From JBBDYG01 sp040901765 (GTDB taxonomy: Bacteria > Planctomycetota > Planctomycetia > Pirellulales > Lacipirellulaceae), in assembly GCA_040901765.1 (NCBI GenBank), contig JBBDYG010000095.1, forward strand, positions 22,721-86,720: a DNA stretch of 64,000 nucleotides. Reading direction: 5' to 3'. Each line of letters starts with the position of its first letter. The first letter of the stretch is position 1. The notes beneath the pieces are model-generated. The model saw only the letters and a program-made list of their open reading frames with translations, made no database searches and was not told the origin of the DNA. Shown piece by piece: positions 62,156 to 64,000 of this stretch. Both the position numbers and the translations under genes were made by a program.

Positions 62156-62380
62156 TTAAACCACCGCCCGCCCCAGATTCAACTCCAACAACCGCCCCAA
62201 AATCTCGTCGTCGGTCAAATCAGCCGGCCAGCCGTAGGCGGCGGCGACGGCCGCGTCCAAGCGGCGGTGGAGGTTGTCGAGCCACGTCGGGCGCTGGTTG
62301 TAGAGGTTCGTGAGCGTCCGCTTCGCGATTTGCTTGGCGCACGCTGCGTTTTTGGAGGCGTTCTGCCGCCGCTCCGCGGC
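62156..62380 (-). pseudogene. C-terminal remnant of a DNA methyltransferase (MmeI/YeeA-like)
   Basis: Reading on the minus strand between an in-frame TGA (62381-62383) and a TAA (62156-62158), the 74 codons contain 'TLTNLYNQRPTWLDNLHRRLDAAVAAAYGWPADLTDDEILGRLLELN' (in part), the well-known C-terminus of class I SAM-dependent DNA methyltransferases of the type IIL/BREX-like kind. The catalytic and SAM-binding parts are missing. The DNA upstream is degenerate. It shows that a restriction-modification or related gene once stood here, next to the HD/YwgA-like unit. Confidence 0.75.
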
Positions 62381-63161
62381 TCATTGTCGCGGCTCGGAGA
62401 ACCGCCGCCACGCTGTCCGAGTCCGCGCTCCCGCTAGGGGCTTCGGCTAGCGCCTCCGACCCCAGCCACCCATCCTGGCCCCAATCCCCAGCCCCCAATC
62501 CCTATCTCCTTTTTCCAACTTCGTGCTTGAAAAAGTGCCACCCTTCTGATATGGTGTACGTCTGAACAAATATCCGATTTAGGAGTACCCTTGGCATGCG
62601 GTTCCATAGCCGTCCCCCGCCTCAGTCGCCCCCACCCTAGCCCTACCCCGCAGGGGGAGGGGATTACGCGCGCTTCGCTTGCTTGATTTGCGTGAATCGA
62701 GTCCGGTCGGGGTGCGCGCTACCGCCAACCGTGTCGCCCAGCCGAGCGGTCTGCGTTCGCGGTGCGCGCCAAGAAGCGTGTCGAGGAGCCAATAACTGCG
62801 ACTTGTATCGCACCCGCGAAACAATTGGCGAAATAATTCGCCCGAGAAACGGACGTGCTGAATCTCGCAACTTGATGGCACTCAACACCTTACCGCCGAG
62901 TTTACCCCGATGCGCCAACCCGAATTGATTCGCAAACATAAATGAATGTTGGATGCGCGCCGCGAAACTCCGTCCCCACCCGCGCCGATCCCCATCTCAA
63001 TCACCCAACTCGAGACTTCGGTCGCCGTCGATGCTAGCAAATACTTCCTCTGCGTGACTCGACTTGACCCTATGGTGCCGCTTTGCCACACTTCCGCCCC
63101 ACGCGCGAGCGCGTCGGAGAAACTGCCGACTGCTTACCCTCGATTCATCAAGGTGACTTCA
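62381..63161. other. Degenerate intergenic region
   Basis: About 780 bp without a supported gene. Short open frames on both strands lack ribosome sites and recognisable domains. It could hold decayed pieces of the methyltransferase gene, but I see no further similarity to it. The last part contains the promoter of the lipoprotein gene. Confidence 0.45.
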
Positions 63162-63761
63162 ATGTTGGTTCGTTCACTGGCGCTGCTCTCGTTCGTCGCC
63201 ATCGTCTGCACGGGGGGTTGTTCGGGCGACGGCGCCGCTTCCGATGCACCCACCGAGAATGCGCCGGCGGCAAACGCCCCCTCCCAAATCGATCCCGCCG
63301 TGCTGGCAGCGAATGGATTCCTCTCGGCGCTCATTCGAGGCGACACCGAAGCGGCGACCCAGCACTTGACCCCGCAGGCAATTCAACAATTTGCTACCAG
63401 CGAACAGCGGTTCGTCGCAAACGGGCTGGAAGGGGCTCAGTTCCGCCTCGGCGAAATGCGCAAGGTGTCGGAGTCTCAAGCGCTAGTGCAGTGCATGTTG
63501 ACTGAAAAATCGACCGAAGGCGTGCCCCACGAAGAAGAGATGTGCTGCGTGGTAAGACTCGTCGACGGCCAGTGGCGAGTGTCCGGCATCGTCGTCGATG
63601 CGCCGGACGGCGGACCGCCCCGAGTTCTCAATTTCGAGCAGCCCGAACAGCCGGCTCAGGCTCCGCCTCCAGCGAACCAGAACTTCGTCGAGCAGCCGGT
63701 TGGAGCGGCCCCGCCAGCCGTGCGAACCGCTCAGGAGCCGGCTCTACCTCCACAACGATAG
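63162..63761 (+). CDS. Putative lipoprotein
   Basis: The 199-residue product has a lipoprotein-type signal (MLVRSLALLSFVAIVCTGGC, Cys near 20 in TGGC). A low-complexity Ala/Asn/Pro linker follows, then a folded part of about 110 residues ('AANGFLSALIRGDTEAATQHL', a common start of small secreted NTF2-like or DUF4878-like domains, 'VVRLVDGQWRVSGIVVDAP') and a Pro/Gln-rich tail. The start at 63162 has AAGGTG seven bases upstream; the longer frame from 62946 is not used. Function is unknown. Confidence 0.7.
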   Translation: MLVRSLALLSFVAIVCTGGCSGDGAASDAPTENAPAANAPSQIDPAVLAANGFLSALIRGDTEAATQHLTPQAIQQFATSEQRFVANGLEGAQFRLGEMRKVSESQALVQCMLTEKSTEGVPHEEEMCCVVRLVDGQWRVSGIVVDAPDGGPPRVLNFEQPEQPAQAPPPANQNFVEQPVGAAPPAVRTAQEPALPPQR

Positions 63762-64000
63762 TATTCAGGAGGGTGCGTCCAGAGTGCCACGAGTCTCCGA
63801 CTCGTGAATTCACGACTCGGAGAGGTTGTGAGTTTTGGCAAACCGCCGTCACGGCGGCTGGAAGCCGCCGCTATGTAAGGAGTGGGGGAAGAATAACTTC
63901 GGTGGTCAGTTCGCGAGGGATTCGAGTCATGGGGGAACAAAACAATTGACCGTTTGGCCGAAGGCCTTGATTCATCGTAGCCTGGGGCAACGCCCCAGGC
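63762..64000. repeat. Repeat-rich 3' end of the window
   Basis: At 63779-63822 CCACGAGTCTCCGACTCGTG and CACGACTCGGAGAG form an inverted pair; at 63843-63875 the palindrome CACGGCGGCTGGAAGCCGCC lies (a relative is at 30106-30121), and at the end GCCTGGGGCAACGCCCCAGGC is a perfect short hairpin. No gene is supported. Confidence 0.65.

Noticed and set aside
62579..62939. Minus-strand frames of about 90-100 codons near 62.6-62.9 kb
   Set aside because: They overlap each other in different frames, have no ribosome site and no recognisable motif. They may be decay products of the methyltransferase region.
62946..63161. Longer start of the lipoprotein gene at 62946
   Set aside because: It would bury the lipobox 90 residues inside the protein; AAGGTG before 63162 and the signal sequence support the short form.

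Overview
The window comes from the chromosome of a planctomycete, most likely of the order Pirellulales. The evidence is a PSCyt1/DUF1549/DUF1553 cytochrome protein directly followed by a DUF1501 protein, many Tat-exported enzymes, an ECF sigma factor, a Hanks-type kinase with a C-terminal membrane anchor, an 'FSLRAMF' type membrane protein, a dockerin plus PEP-CTERM glycosidase, and G+C-rich DNA crowded with short palindromic repeats. One run of 10 N (7711-7720) marks an assembly gap. No tRNA or rRNA gene and no CRISPR array was seen.

Layout. 1-5.3 kb (minus strand): a cut MBL-fold hydrolase, scpA, two very cysteine-rich secreted proteins with their own terminators, rsgA, a DUF433/DUF5615 toxin-antitoxin pair and an FHA protein. 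5.3-8.9 kb: a radical SAM protein, a membrane protein with a C-terminal heme motif, a REP-associated tyrosine transposase (RAYT) surrounded by REP-like palindromes, and the RNase P RNA, whose P12 arm is made of a dispersed repeat. 9-19.8 kb: housekeeping and transport genes (icd, an RsmB-like methyltransferase, a Ser/Thr kinase, a POT transporter, cstA). 20.1-22.1 kb: a retron-type reverse transcriptase cassette (small ORF, XRE regulator, RT) with a structured upstream leader, followed by about 0.9 kb of duplicated repeats. 23-33.8 kb: an SDR/VKOR-like/SPW operon, a metallophosphoesterase, an ECF sigma/putative anti-sigma/secreted protein operon, an aldo/keto reductase, HigBA, an APC permease and an SDR. 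34-53 kb: an outer-membrane-like protein, an orphan antitoxin with a broken PIN toxin, a P450, GH15, zwf, a GH99-like glycosidase, the DUF1553/DUF1501 pair, an EEP hydrolase, lactate permease, FAH, a cation/proton antiporter, a DUF4105 protein and an HNH nuclease pair. 53-59.6 kb: hisE-hisG, miaA, an NtrC-type regulator and a membrane-inserted P-loop NTPase. 60.1-62.4 kb: an atypical two-gene HD-phosphohydrolase/YwgA-like unit beside a truncated DNA methyltransferase. The window ends with a lipoprotein.

The most unusual elements are the retron-type cassette at 20-22 kb, the HD/YwgA-like couple at 60-62 kb, and the RAYT/REP cluster at 6.3-8.3 kb with repeat material inside the RNase P RNA. The first two look less G+C-rich than their neighbours and lie among repeats, as expected for acquired defence-type genes. 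All function calls are by reading motifs; no database search was possible.
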